A DNA stretch of 64,000 bases from Endobacterium cereale (GCF_009617585.1 NZ_WIXI01000041.1:62001-126000); one strand, 5' to 3'. Shown: positions 25,329-34,447, counted from the stretch's first letter. Notes: generated from the sequence alone by a model not told the origin. Program-made: numbers and translations.

Positions 25329-25724
25329 TCAAATCTCTGCCGCCAGAGCGCTCACGAGCGCGATGATTTGAGCTCGTAACGGTGGGTTCGATATCGCTTC
25401 GAAGGCGGCATTCAACTCCCGTTCTTGCGAGGAGCTCGTAAACCTGAGCTCAAGATCGGTATTCGACGTCGATTGAAGTGGAAAAGCCGGCATAGGATCG
25501 TCAGCGAAGAACCAGGCGGCATGTACCTTCAAAGCGTCGGCAATTTCCTGGAGACGGCTTGCTCCAACGCGGTTCATGCCGCGCTCGTATTTTGCGAGTT
25601 GATAGTTGCTCGTGCCGATCGCGGCGGCGAGGGCCGCTTGCGTCATATCGAGATTTTTCCGGCGCAGCACAATCCGCCTCCCGACATGGGCATCGATCTC
25701 ATTCGCAGATTTGCTGCCTGTCAC
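25329..25724 (-). CDS. XRE-family regulator heading the RiPP operon
   Basis: A 131-residue Cro/CI-type regulator: VGRRIVLRRKNLDMTQAALA, IGTSNYQLAKYERGMNRVGA, LQEIADALKVHAAWFF. It belongs to the same family as the protein at 8798 (shared RVGASRLQEIA/RISASRLQEIA helix). Only 12 bases separate it from the SARP gene, so XRE, SARP, precursor, YcaO and TfuA look like one transcript. It probably sets the basal level of the operon. Confidence 0.88.
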   Translation of the reverse strand: MTGSKSANEIDAHVGRRIVLRRKNLDMTQAALAAAIGTSNYQLAKYERGMNRVGASRLQEIADALKVHAAWFFADDPMPAFPLQSTSNTDLELRFTSSSQERELNAAFEAISNPPLRAQIIALVSALAAEI

Positions 25725-26102
25725 GACTACATCCTGTCCAAAACAAATTCAATCTCGCTCAACAATTTCCGGGTTGCAAGTAGAGAATATTCATTCAACC
25801 AAAGAAGGAAGAACACTCCGCCGTGTCCTTGCCTCGAACCAAGCCCGTTGCTGCCTTGGTATGAAACGGCGGATGTGCTTTTTGGCACTTTTGCCGCCTC
25901 CCTTTGGCCATAGTGGGCTCGGATCCCAGATCAGCTGTGGGCACCATTCCGTCTTCTAAAGCTCAGAAACCGGCAAACTCGGTACCACGGTCAAACATGA
26001 AGCTTCGACGGGCGAAGGCGGACAAAGGCAAAAATGCTTTGATGATCTGTCCATGTTAGGGCGTGAATGCCGGCTCTGGTTGTTAAGGTGCACAAGGAGC
26101 TT
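25725..26102. other. Upstream region of the RiPP operon
   Basis: A 378-base gap between the XRE start and the AbiEii remnant. It is A/T-richer next to the XRE gene (25740-25800), where the operon promoter must lie. No recognisable gene is present. Frames at 25425-25959 are shadows or domain-free. Confidence 0.4.
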
Positions 26103-26327
26103 ATGTTTCGGTCACCAGATCACCGCTACGACCGCGCTGTTCCCGGCAGTTATCGCCTTCAACCCACCCCAGACATTCGTGAGAGGCTCGCTCGGGACTA
26201 TGATCGCATGTCTGCAATGATCTTTGGCGACATCCCGAAATTCGAGGATGTCAAGACAAGCATTGCTGACTTGGAAGCATTCCTGAACGAGAGCAAAAAG
26301 GATCTCACCTTTCCCTCAGATCGCTGA
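26103..26327 (+). pseudogene. C-terminal remnant of an AbiEii/AbiGii-type nucleotidyltransferase toxin
   Basis: About 74 codons of the family's C-terminal end: HRYDRAVPGSYRLQPTPDIR, LARDYDRMSAMIFGDIPKFE, then TSIADLEAFLNE. AbiEii toxins are about 280 residues long. The nucleotidyltransferase domain and the AbiEi antitoxin are missing upstream, so only the tail remains. It shows that an older defence or toxin-antitoxin locus was lost here. Confidence 0.65.
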
Positions 26328-26448
26328 AGCTACAGCAGTTATGTTGATTCTCGATCGTGCTTGGCGTCTCGCATCTGAGCGTCGAAACAGTCGAGAAGGC
26401 ACGCCGACCGCTTTTGAGCGAGCAGGATCCCGAGTTTCAGACGTTGAT

Positions 26449-27186
26449 TCAGCTCTCTTCCCGAACGACGGATGCTCCAAGCTCGATTCTTCCTGGTTTC
26501 ATTACCTCGCAGTAGATGCCCAGCGATCGCTTGTTGTGACGGACAATGGTCCTGAGAATTTCGGCCTGTTCATCAAGCCCGGGCTGGGGAATGAACGTCA
26601 TGCCGCAGCGTTTGGTCGGCTCGGTTACTTTCCCCACAGCACGATCGATGTGCAGCGTGTCACCAAGCCACGCCGTTTCTGCAAAACCGTCTTCATGCTC
26701 CACTTCGACCAGTACATTGGGTCGAAAACGGCGGCGATCTATCGCTGTCCCGGTCGCTTTTCTTTCGAGCTCGTTCAATGAGGCGGTGGTTATGAGGTGG
26801 ATGGAAGCGACATCGTAGCGATTGTTCACGCGTGGAAGCAATGCGGTTCGCTCATCTCCATCTCGATAACGCCCCACAACCACGTCGAAACCAAAATGAC
26901 TGCTCAGCATGGGCAGCAAATCCAGATCTGTCAGTCGGTACCAAGACCCATCGGGAAAGCCGATCCTTGGCCCGTCCGCGTCGAGTGCACTGTTCAGAAA
27001 CAACGCAGGTCGCCATCGCGGCTCTTTTTCAGGCGAGGCGACCGACCCTGACGATGGATCAAAGAGGGCGTATTGCCGGTCCCCATGCAATCCGTTCGAT
27101 TCGACAATGGCCGCATCGCACATCTCGCCGCCAAGCGAGCTGACCGGGTAGCGCCATATTTCCAGAATTCTACCGATCGGGATCAT
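26449..27186 (-). CDS. MOSC-domain protein
   Basis: A 245-residue protein with the MOSC fold: IGRILEIWRYPVSSLGGEMC, GLHGDRQYALFD, RFRPNVLVEVEHEDGFAETA, and the conserved Cys in TEPTKRCGMTFIPQPGLDE. MOSC domains bind a metal-sulfur cofactor or act in molybdenum-cofactor sulfur transfer and N-reductive detoxification. It follows the FAD oxidoreductase on the same strand after 45 bases, which suggests a redox pair. Whether the pair serves the neighbouring RiPP pathway is not shown. Confidence 0.85.
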   Translation of the reverse strand: MIPIGRILEIWRYPVSSLGGEMCDAAIVESNGLHGDRQYALFDPSSGSVASPEKEPRWRPALFLNSALDADGPRIGFPDGSWYRLTDLDLLPMLSSHFGFDVVVGRYRDGDERTALLPRVNNRYDVASIHLITTASLNELERKATGTAIDRRRFRPNVLVEVEHEDGFAETAWLGDTLHIDRAVGKVTEPTKRCGMTFIPQPGLDEQAEILRTIVRHNKRSLGIYCEVMKPGRIELGASVVREES

Positions 27187-27231
27187 GAATCGCCAATGCC
27201 TAGCCGCGCGTGTTGTTCCAGATGATGGCGT

Positions 27232-28914
27232 TTACGCCGTTAGAAGCGCAGGCGTCACGGATTGGCTTATGTCGGCCAGAATGGTGCGCGCTGCGGTTTC
27301 GCCCAGTTCCGCAGCACTCGTGATACCTTGGACGAAAGGATGTTTATGCAGGAGGAAGGGGATCGCGACACAGTAAAGCCGATCCGTGAGAGGGGCGGTG
27401 CTGCAAGGCCGATAGTTTTCATCGATATCAATGCCTCCTGTCCGCTTGAGGATCGCGTTTCGTTCATCACTCATCAATCCCGTTGGCTCCGGTGTGGTGG
27501 CCTTTCTGACAGCGCCCTGCTGCAGGAGTGTCGGGAAAGGCAGCTCATTGGCCGATAGTGCACTTTGACCGGTGGCATCGATAAAACTGTCGAAGGTTTC
27601 TACCCTGTCCCCCATGCGGATCCGTGCACCCCGCGCCAAACCCTCTGTCTCGATTTCGTAGCTCTCATCCAGACGGATTATCGCCAGCCGTCCAGCATTG
27701 CGCAGTGCCAGAAGTCTCTTGATGGACAGATGTGGAACCGTCGCGTACTCGTCGATGAAAATGCCCTTGAACGCGCGGTTGAAGCGTTGAAGATCATGCG
27801 TATCGAGATGCGGGACAGCCATGGCGATGATTTCGTGGGTGATGAGGATCGCATATCGCCAGGGTACGGTGAATTCTCGCCGGATATTGGTTTCCGCCTC
27901 TGCGAGATTGGCGGCCGCCCAAACGAATGGATCAACATTAGAGCGGCGACCGTAATAGGCATCCGCAAATGTATCAACCGTCAACAGGCTTAAGCCTATC
28001 TCGGCGGCGTAGGCCGGATCGGCAGCGATGATCTCCTGGCGGAAAAGGTCGAATACTCTGTCGAGCAGTTGCGACGAACCGCGAGCAATCTCCCTCTCAA
28101 TGGCATCCTGCGTGCAGACGGACGGAGCAAGATAAGGAAGCGGACCATAGAAATCCGCTTCCGGCAACAATCCCTTGCGCGACATCATGGCAGCCGAGAA
28201 GTTTTCTTTGCCGGCGGCGGGCTGGAATTGAAGATCTCCGGCCTCATCTAGCACGAACGAGCCACATGACGTTGCCACCGTCAAAAGTGCATCGATGCCG
28301 CTCAGCGAGGTTCCCAGAACTCCAAGCCTGCCGTGGCCCGCAGCCTGGAGGGCCGCGGCCGGCCATGGTGATGCAAAATAGCCCGGCTTGACCTCTGTTT
28401 GATCTGACCAATTGTGCCCCGTGGCCATGACCACGTGATCGAAAACTGCGTCAAACTCTTCTTCGGCACATCGCACCTTCATGCGGATATCGTTGATACC
28501 CAGAGCAATATCGGTCACCCTGTGACCCGCGCGCACGTCGATGTCATGGCCGCGGTTTCGACCTGCTGCCACGATCGCTGCAAATTGATCCTGAAAGTAG
28601 TCACCCAGGACAAGGCGAGGATAGAACTCGCGCCCGTTGATCCTCGTTCGCACGATGGAAAACATTTCAAGATAGTCATCGTTCTGACGATTGAGCCAAG
28701 CGACAAGCGTTTCGCTCAGCATTGGAATCTCGATGCTCGGAATATTGGAAAGCATCACCGGGTCATTGGCACCGGGCAGGTAAGGCGTTCCTTTTCCCGG
28801 ATACTGCTCGGCTTCGAAGATGCTGATAGTGAGAGGTGAGGGTGAGACGATTAGATTTTTTAGCGTGAAGATACCGGTCGGTCCCGAACCGATGATGCAA
28901 ATCCTGCTACCCAT
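27232..28914 (-). CDS. FAD/NAD(P)-binding oxidoreductase (COG4529-like)
   Basis: About 560 residues with an N-terminal dinucleotide-binding motif, ICIIGSGPTGIFTLKNL. YPGKGTPYLPGANDPVMLSN and HVVMATGHNWSDQ follow, then a second Rossmann element LGVLGTSLSGIDALLTVA. The C-terminal SFIDATGQSALSANELPFPT resembles the family's FAD site. The closest class is the uncharacterised FAD-NAD(P) binding proteins of COG4529. The ATG at 28914 has GGAGTG 6 bases before it. It is followed by the MOSC gene. The substrate is unknown. Confidence 0.82.
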   Translation of the reverse strand: MGSRICIIGSGPTGIFTLKNLIVSPSPLTISIFEAEQYPGKGTPYLPGANDPVMLSNIPSIEIPMLSETLVAWLNRQNDDYLEMFSIVRTRINGREFYPRLVLGDYFQDQFAAIVAAGRNRGHDIDVRAGHRVTDIALGINDIRMKVRCAEEEFDAVFDHVVMATGHNWSDQTEVKPGYFASPWPAAALQAAGHGRLGVLGTSLSGIDALLTVATSCGSFVLDEAGDLQFQPAAGKENFSAAMMSRKGLLPEADFYGPLPYLAPSVCTQDAIEREIARGSSQLLDRVFDLFRQEIIAADPAYAAEIGLSLLTVDTFADAYYGRRSNVDPFVWAAANLAEAETNIRREFTVPWRYAILITHEIIAMAVPHLDTHDLQRFNRAFKGIFIDEYATVPHLSIKRLLALRNAGRLAIIRLDESYEIETEGLARGARIRMGDRVETFDSFIDATGQSALSANELPFPTLLQQGAVRKATTPEPTGLMSDERNAILKRTGGIDIDENYRPCSTAPLTDRLYCVAIPFLLHKHPFVQGITSAAELGETAARTILADISQSVTPALLTA

Positions 28915-29111
28915 ACGCAATCACTCCAGTTCCACCTGTCGCGGCATCAAGCTTAACGGCCAAGCAGGATCGCTGTTCCGATGACATGTGAGACTGTACG
29001 CTTGCATACCAACGGACGTCGCAAGTCCTGCCACCATCACTTCATGATTTGATCGGGAACCGCAGTGCAGAGGAAAAGTTGTCCTCGACTTCGCCAAATC
29101 AGGGAAAAGCA

Positions 29112-29507
29112 ATGTCACTCCTCGTCTGTGCAGTTTTTATCGATGCTAATCGTGCACTGCTGGTTAAGCGCGCGCACCACCGAAAATGGTCTCAGGATCG
29201 ATGGGATCTGGTGGGCGGTCATGTAGAAAAAGGGGAGGGGCTGGATGTCGCACTCGTCCGCGAATGCCAGGAGGAAGTCGGATTGACACCTCTGGCGTTC
29301 AACCACGTCGCGACGCTTTTCGAAGCTGATGATAGAAAACGCAAATCACCATTTCACATCTACGCCGTTCGGCACTGGACGGGTGGGGCAGCCAAATTGC
29401 TCGGTCATGAGCATTCGGAGCTTGGCTGGTTTTTAAAAGACGAGCTGGAAGAACTTGAGCTCGCCATGCCGGAGTACAGGGCGGTAATAATCGAAAACCT
29501 GAATTGA
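29112..29507 (+). CDS. Nudix hydrolase
   Basis: A 131-residue protein with a complete Nudix box, GHVEKGEGLDVALVRECQEE followed by VGL, matching G-x5-E-x7-REUxEExGU. The N-terminus MSLLVCAVFIDANRALLVKR is the usual first strand. Such enzymes hydrolyse nucleoside diphosphate derivatives. The start at 29112 follows AGGGAAAAGC. It is divergent from the FAD oxidoreductase. Confidence 0.9.
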   Translation: MSLLVCAVFIDANRALLVKRAHHRKWSQDRWDLVGGHVEKGEGLDVALVRECQEEVGLTPLAFNHVATLFEADDRKRKSPFHIYAVRHWTGGAAKLLGHEHSELGWFLKDELEELELAMPEYRAVIIENLN

Positions 29508-30300
29508 CGTCGAGGATCACGTGCTGACATGGTCTAATCCACCGATCCCTTCGCCCTGAGAGTAGCGTTTCACTCCCGCCGCGAGAAGAAATTCGAAACC
29601 CCCGCGTCCAGAAGCTCATCGCCCGGCCACTCACCACCGTTTTTGTCGCCCACAAGCTCACATGTCTCCGCCTCAGCGATATCCGCGATGGTATGGAGAT
29701 CAACTAAACACCCTAAGGGAGTTCATATTCCAAAGGATTGGACCACCCGCCCGAGATGCCCACTATTCACAGTGGCATGGCTTGGGCGCACAGGCCCTTG
29801 CGCTGAACGGGACACCTACAGGTCAAGGCTTGCAGATTGTTAACGGCGGTCCGAAGAGCGACTTGCTAGTTCAGAAAACCTAACTGTCATGAACATCCTA
29901 CCTCGCCAAACATGAATGATTTGGGCGTGGGACGATAATCGAACTCCGTCGCTGGGCGGATAAGCGGGAAAGAGCTTGACGTTGTCCCGCCGATTAGACA
30001 AGCGCCGGCCGAAGGACGGGATTTCGGGAATTCTCGACGCGCAGGCTGCGGACAAAGGGCAGCCGCAGGAGCTTCAACAAAGCGGCCCGAAGGAGAAGCG
30101 GGACCGACTGCCCCTGTGGCATGCGCTCCGTTTTTGAACGGGCGGGCGGGGAGCATCGAGGGGTGGGGCAGCAAGGGCTCCCCTCGAACCAGCGTCGTGC
30201 CGTTCGATGCGGCGCGACGCTGGTGAACCGTTCGCGGATCTGCAAAGTTGCTGAACATGGCCAAGCGCCGCCAGAACTGACGGCGCCTCTCCATTTCACG
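29508..30300. other. Long stretch without a convincing gene
   Basis: About 790 bases between the Nudix gene and DUF932. Several frames are open on both strands (for example 29299-29703 minus and 29887-30294 minus) but none shows a domain, sensible composition or a ribosome binding site. The segment 30120-30300 is GC-rich with short inverted pieces such as GCTCCCCTCG/CGAGGGG-like repeats. It may be regulatory or degraded DNA next to the plasmid-type gene DUF932. Confidence 0.4.
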
Positions 30301-31149
30301 TCAGGATTTCAAGGCTGCCATCCGCTCACCGAGCAGCCACAAAGCCTTATTGAGCTTGATGTCCTGGTCGATACCGTTGACGGCGCGAGAACTGACGCGC
30401 CGGGGCCTGCCAAGATCGTCGCGGCCGACGCCACGCAAGCCACCCTTGATGGCGTTCTCCTGCACGACGTTCCAGACCGTCCACAGGTCGTTGTCACGAT
30501 CGTCGTGACGACGAGGAACGAGCAATCTGTCAGCTTTGATCGGCGTTTTGACCTCGCCTTCGGTGTCGCCGAACCGGAGCACGTGGGCGGCGTCTGCCAG
30601 AATATCCTTCTCGTCGCGGTTGAGCCGCATTGTCGCCCAGTCCTGAGGAGCCGCGAGCGTGCGTTCAGCCTCTCCGAGCACGCGGTATGTGCCTTCGATG
30701 ACCTTAGCCTGCACGTCGCCGGAATGACGCACCTTGATTGCATCGATTGTGCCGGTCTGCGTGACAAGAGAATTGAGGCAACGGATGCGAAACAGCCCCG
30801 CCATAAGTTCGTAGGCACTGGTGCCGTCATTGGCGTTTTTGAGAAGGATTTCGCAGACGGTATCACCCACATTGTAGATCTTGCCGTAATCGACGCGGCG
30901 CATACGGATGAGATGTTTGGTAAAGTCGGCCTTTCCCTCCGTGCGGCTACGCGATTGCTTGGCGCCGACCGGCATAAAACCTTCACGGATCAGACCGCGC
31001 AAAACCTCGATTGTTGGAATAGGCATGAAGCGCTCCGAACGGCTTTCGTGAGCGGTCACGGCAAAGATGGATGGAGCAATGCGGCGCATTTCGGTCTCGG
31101 TGAGAGCCCGGCCAGTGTCGAAACGTGCGGTCTCGGTATAAACGGTCAT
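30301..31149 (-). CDS. DUF932 family phage/plasmid-related protein
   Basis: A 282-residue DUF932 protein: FMPIPTIEVLRGLIREGFMP, SRTEGKADFTKHLIRMRRVD, ELMAGLFRIRCLNSLVTQTG, KVRHSGDVQAKVIEGTYRVL, and the C-terminal VWNVVQENAIKGGLRGVGRD. Members are found on rhizobial plasmids and in phages and have no proven activity. A strong hairpin lies in its leader. It supports a plasmid or integrated-element origin for this part. Confidence 0.88.
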   Translation of the reverse strand: MTVYTETARFDTGRALTETEMRRIAPSIFAVTAHESRSERFMPIPTIEVLRGLIREGFMPVGAKQSRSRTEGKADFTKHLIRMRRVDYGKIYNVGDTVCEILLKNANDGTSAYELMAGLFRIRCLNSLVTQTGTIDAIKVRHSGDVQAKVIEGTYRVLGEAERTLAAPQDWATMRLNRDEKDILADAAHVLRFGDTEGEVKTPIKADRLLVPRRHDDRDNDLWTVWNVVQENAIKGGLRGVGRDDLGRPRRVSSRAVNGIDQDIKLNKALWLLGERMAALKS

Positions 31150-31215
31150 GGTGTGTCTCCGCGGTTTTGGTTGCTACCCCGACGGGGTAAGCCCCCTCGG
31201 GCGAAGCCACCCCGG

Positions 31216-31255
31216 TCTGTCCGGGGGAATGGCCTCTCACATTCCCCCGGACAGA
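31216..31255. repeat. 15-bp perfect hairpin upstream of DUF932
   Basis: TCTGTCCGGGGGAAT (31216-31230) pairs perfectly with ATTCCCCCGGACAGA (31241-31255); the loop ends G and C extend it to 16 bp. It lies 66 bases upstream of the DUF932 start, on its leader side. There is no T-tract on either strand, so an intrinsic terminator is unlikely. An RNA control element or a protein or replication site is possible. Confidence 0.6.
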
Positions 31256-31966
31256 GGGGGGAGGGCGAATGCCCGCTCCTCGGCGGTAGGTGTTCGGGTC
31301 AAGGGGTCGTGGCGGCAAAAAACGGAAGGTTCGGCCGCAGGCGGAAAGCCGCTTTTTTCCGACGCGACAAGCGGCTATGTCGCGCCCGCCCCTTGAACCG
31401 GGTGGCTGGCGATGTCAGGGGCGAAAACATGCAAGTCGGCCCGGGACGGGCCTCCATTCCGGCTGCGTGAGCTGCCGTCAGCCAAACGATCGTCACCGGG
31501 ATCGGCTGAGACAGCCAGAGGCCGGTTCAGTGCCGCCGCAGGCATAGAGCGCGCTCCGCGATTAGAGCGGATGGCCCAAACCACTAAAAAGATCGCGAGA
31601 AATCGAAACAAGGCGCTCCCCGCCTTGCTGGCAAACGTTTTGCGGCCCGACAAATCCCAGTTTAAACTTGCCTCGACACGCATAATGAAGCTCGCTTGAC
31701 CTTGAGCGCGAGATTGACCGCGCACGAGCTCTCAATCTCCAATGAACATCTGGTTCCGTCTGCGTAGCCAACCGTGTCAGCCCCGGTCACGCGAGCCTGT
31801 TTGGGTCGTCGATGGATAAACTTGTTGTAAGTCCGCACTCTTGTTGCAATCGCGCCGCAGCACGCCAACAAGTGGCGTAGACCACGGGCCAGATCCGTCG
31901 TCGGCACTTTCCACTTCTCAACGCCGCCATACGTTGCAGACGGGTTCCTCAAGTGATGGTTGATCG
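31256..31966. other. GC-rich stretch without a convincing gene
   Basis: About 710 bases. Frames at 31375-31725 minus, 31412-31699 plus and 31662-31991 minus are Arg/Ala/Pro-rich, overlap one another and lack domains. They are not called. The promoter of the 31967 gene must lie at its right end. Confidence 0.4.
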
Positions 31967-33535
31967 ATGGCAAGCAGTTTGGGTATCGCAACGCGGGTCC
32001 AGTTCTCCGAGGTGAGGCATCTGCTGCCGCAAGACTGCTGGGCTATCAAGAGCGAGCGCGCGGGACGGGAGTTTGAGAACGAAACGGTTCTCATGCTCGA
32101 AGGCGACCACAGACTTGCCAGTCTCGATCTCGATGATCCTCTCGGAACCGATGACCACGTCTTTCTTGTCTTCATTCGCGGTGCGCTCACGGTCGACGGA
32201 ACCATCAGAAACCAAGATACCGAAGGCGCCTCCGGCTTGATCGTCGACGGCAACCTCACGTGCCGAAACGCGGTCGTGGGCGGCCAGCAGATCTATGTCT
32301 CTGGAAACTTCAATGTCCAAGACCTGTTCTGGGGCGACTACAATCACGGCGAACTGCTGGTTAAAGGCAACGCCAGCGCCCGCCTGTTCCTTACGACAGA
32401 ACAGTACAGCTTCTCGATCAGTGGGGTGAGCAACTTCGAACGCTGGATTTTTGACCGAGATGGCGACGAGGGCTGGCGGCTGGACGATCCGGATGCGCTT
32501 GGAGATTTCATCGACAGCACCTTCATCACCGATGACGATGACTCCGCGCCGCTGGCGAGAGACGAGATTTTGTCAGCCTTGCGAGCAGGACAAGTTGTCA
32601 TCCAGGCTCCACAACAGGCAGAAAGCGGCAGCACCGTCCATGATATCTTCCCAGATCAAAACGTCATCCCCGATAACATTCGACGTGTAGCGGCGGCGGA
32701 TAACCTTGTCGCGGGCGGTGACGACGATGCGCTTGGTAGCCTCGAGTTCTGGTCGGACGACCTGTTCATCCGGCTGATGCTGCTTCCCGACGGCAAGAAT
32801 GCGCCGGAACGGAAGCTTTATTTCCAGCTCGATGAGAAGATCGCAGTGCTTGTTGGACTGTTCAACAGGCCTCCAACCTTTCTTGGGCGCGTGACTGCGG
32901 CGATCAAATCACTGGTTGGCCAACCGCGTGAACAGCATCTTATCAAGCTCTGGCGGAACGTGGAGGATGAGGGGACATGGGCATATCTCGACACATCTGC
33001 TCCCGCAGAAGTCCACGACCTCGTGCAACGTGGATGGGATACCGCGATGCAATCGGTTGTCAACCGTCGGCGTGTCCGCAAAGACCTCGATCCTGGCACT
33101 CTGCGTGGACTGCTGGCGTTGCCATTGGCTGAACCTTATGACGACTTCTACGACGACGACCGAAACGGATTGTGGGTGGGTAGCCTCTACTGTTCTTTTC
33201 GACAGGCCGACGCCAAGCCGGGCGACACCCAAATGTTGCGCGTAACGGCGAGCGAGGATGACACCGATCTCGTGTTCTTCGAGATCGTCCAAATGGCAGA
33301 TGGCTCGGAATGCGTCTTGATCAAACACATGGATGACCTCGACGAGGAGGAATACACATACCCATGGCTTGCAGGAGGAGACGCTCTCGACACAGCCTTA
33401 CGCATGTTTGCGGCGGCCAAGCGTAATCTCGAACGTGGTAACAAAGCGCTCTTGCGAGGAGAGCGAGTTGCCGATGATGGTTTCGCCATCAAGCATTGGC
33501 GTCATAAGGGCTACCTGAAGTCGCGCGTTCCTTAA
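31967..33535 (+). CDS. Large acidic protein with a beta-solenoid-like repeat segment
   Basis: A 522-residue soluble protein with no signal peptide. Residues ~65-155 show a repetitive hexapeptide-like rhythm: VFIRGALTVDGTIRNQ, GLIVDGNLTCRNAVVGGQQI, YVSGNFNVQDLFWGDYNHGE, LLVKGNASARLFLTTEQYSF. This is similar to bactofilin or polymer-forming beta-helices. The rest is acidic and unassigned. Proteins with this layout occur near polymorphic toxins in other bacteria, so an immunity-like role is one option, but no toxin is adjacent. The promoter is not evident. Confidence 0.7.
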   Translation: MASSLGIATRVQFSEVRHLLPQDCWAIKSERAGREFENETVLMLEGDHRLASLDLDDPLGTDDHVFLVFIRGALTVDGTIRNQDTEGASGLIVDGNLTCRNAVVGGQQIYVSGNFNVQDLFWGDYNHGELLVKGNASARLFLTTEQYSFSISGVSNFERWIFDRDGDEGWRLDDPDALGDFIDSTFITDDDDSAPLARDEILSALRAGQVVIQAPQQAESGSTVHDIFPDQNVIPDNIRRVAAADNLVAGGDDDALGSLEFWSDDLFIRLMLLPDGKNAPERKLYFQLDEKIAVLVGLFNRPPTFLGRVTAAIKSLVGQPREQHLIKLWRNVEDEGTWAYLDTSAPAEVHDLVQRGWDTAMQSVVNRRRVRKDLDPGTLRGLLALPLAEPYDDFYDDDRNGLWVGSLYCSFRQADAKPGDTQMLRVTASEDDTDLVFFEIVQMADGSECVLIKHMDDLDEEEYTYPWLAGGDALDTALRMFAAAKRNLERGNKALLRGERVADDGFAIKHWRHKGYLKSRVP

Positions 33536-33831
33536 AATCAGCCTCCGTGCCTAGGAACATCCAAGCTGCCCTTTTTTTCACTCCCTCTACAATAACAAGG
33601 AGAGAGACATTGAAACGCACCGGGTTTTGCTGGAGGCTCCAACTTCTGAGAGAGTGGAGCCGAGTTTGGGAAGCTTGTTCCCTTGGCCGCAAAATCAACC
33701 ACATTGATGTAAAACGGGCCCTGAAGTGACCGTAAATTGCCGTCACGTTCCAATGGCCCGTAAACTACTGATCAGATGATATCATCCGATCACTGACGGC
33801 TGCGCGCCGCCCCTCGAAAGAGCGGAGTGCC
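33536..33831. other. Intergenic stretch with a possible 39-codon ORF
   Basis: A TTG-started frame at 33610-33729 on the plus strand follows AAGGAG with good spacing (starting LKRTGFCWRLQLLREWSRVW). It has no relatives that I recognise and is too short to call with confidence. A palindrome at 33769-33792 is listed separately. Confidence 0.3.
33769..33792. promoter_or_regulatory. 24-bp palindrome with one mismatch
   Basis: TGATCAGATGAT is followed by ATCATCCGATCA; the halves are reverse complements except at one pair. It lies just after the DUF3597 stop (minus strand) and may bind a regulator. It is not followed by a T-tract. Confidence 0.45.
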
Positions 33832-34299
33832 TTAGTCCAGCAGTTCAGCCGGTACCTTGCCGCCATTCTCCGACAACTTTTTCAGCAGCGCTTTATGCAG
33901 CCAAGTATTCATCGCTGCCGAGCCATCCTTTTCGCCGGGATAGCCAAGTTCGTCAGCGAGCTCCTTCCGTTCGGCAAGGCTTGCATCCATGCCCAGCGCC
34001 TTCATCAGATCCACGATGGAGTGTTTCCAGTCGAGCTTTTGGCCGCTCTGTTTCACGGCTGAATCGAGGATCGGCGCAATATCGACGGGCTGTGACGCCG
34101 TGCGCGTGTTTGCGGAAGCTGCCGGCGCCGCGCCTGATGTGGCAGGCGTCACGGGCGCCGTTCCGCCGATCGGAGCAGCGGTCGTGGCTGACGGCTCGAC
34201 CTGCAGCCCGGCCGAAGGTGAAGGCGAAGTGGAAGCCTGTTCCGCCGCAGCTGCAGGATGACCGAAAATTGCGTTCTTGATCTTGCTGAAAATACTCAT
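33832..34299 (-). CDS. DUF3597 domain-containing protein
   Basis: A 155-residue protein. The N-terminus MSIFSKIKNAIFGHPA is amphipathic, followed by an Ala/Pro/Thr-rich linker of ~55 residues. The C-terminal DUF3597 domain (VDIAPILDSAVKQSGQKLDW, KHSIVDLMKALGMDASLAER, ELADELGYPGEKDGSAAMNT) has the LysM-domain-like helical pattern known from structures of this family. Upstream on its strand is GGAAC-N16-CATT, a weak match to EcfG promoters. It is probably a stress-related small protein; the function is unknown. Confidence 0.9.
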   Translation of the reverse strand: MSIFSKIKNAIFGHPAAAAEQASTSPSPSAGLQVEPSATTAAPIGGTAPVTPATSGAAPAASANTRTASQPVDIAPILDSAVKQSGQKLDWKHSIVDLMKALGMDASLAERKELADELGYPGEKDGSAAMNTWLHKALLKKLSENGGKVPAELLD

Positions 34300-34447
34300 G
34301 AGCGTTCTCCCTGATCATTGTTAAGTTTGTCATGATCAAATGCCTGCCACGGAGATGTGTTCCAAGGAACTATCCTGCTCCCGCGCGAGCCAAACCACCG
34401 TGCCACGGTGATTGACGTTTGCAAACGAATCTTACACGTTTCCGGCC

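Noticed and set aside
26341..26448. Plus-strand piece reading VLGVSHLSVETVEKARRPLL, HTH-like
   Set aside because: No start, no full domain, and it runs into the complement of the MOSC gene.
29508..30300. Several open frames, including a plus-strand piece reading TTVFVAHKLTCLRLSDI that hints at an ABC ATPase end
   Set aside because: Too short, no Walker motifs, no ribosome binding site; similarity could be chance.
31375..31725. 116-codon minus-strand frame in the GC-rich stretch
   Set aside because: Overlaps other open frames of equal quality and has no conserved feature.
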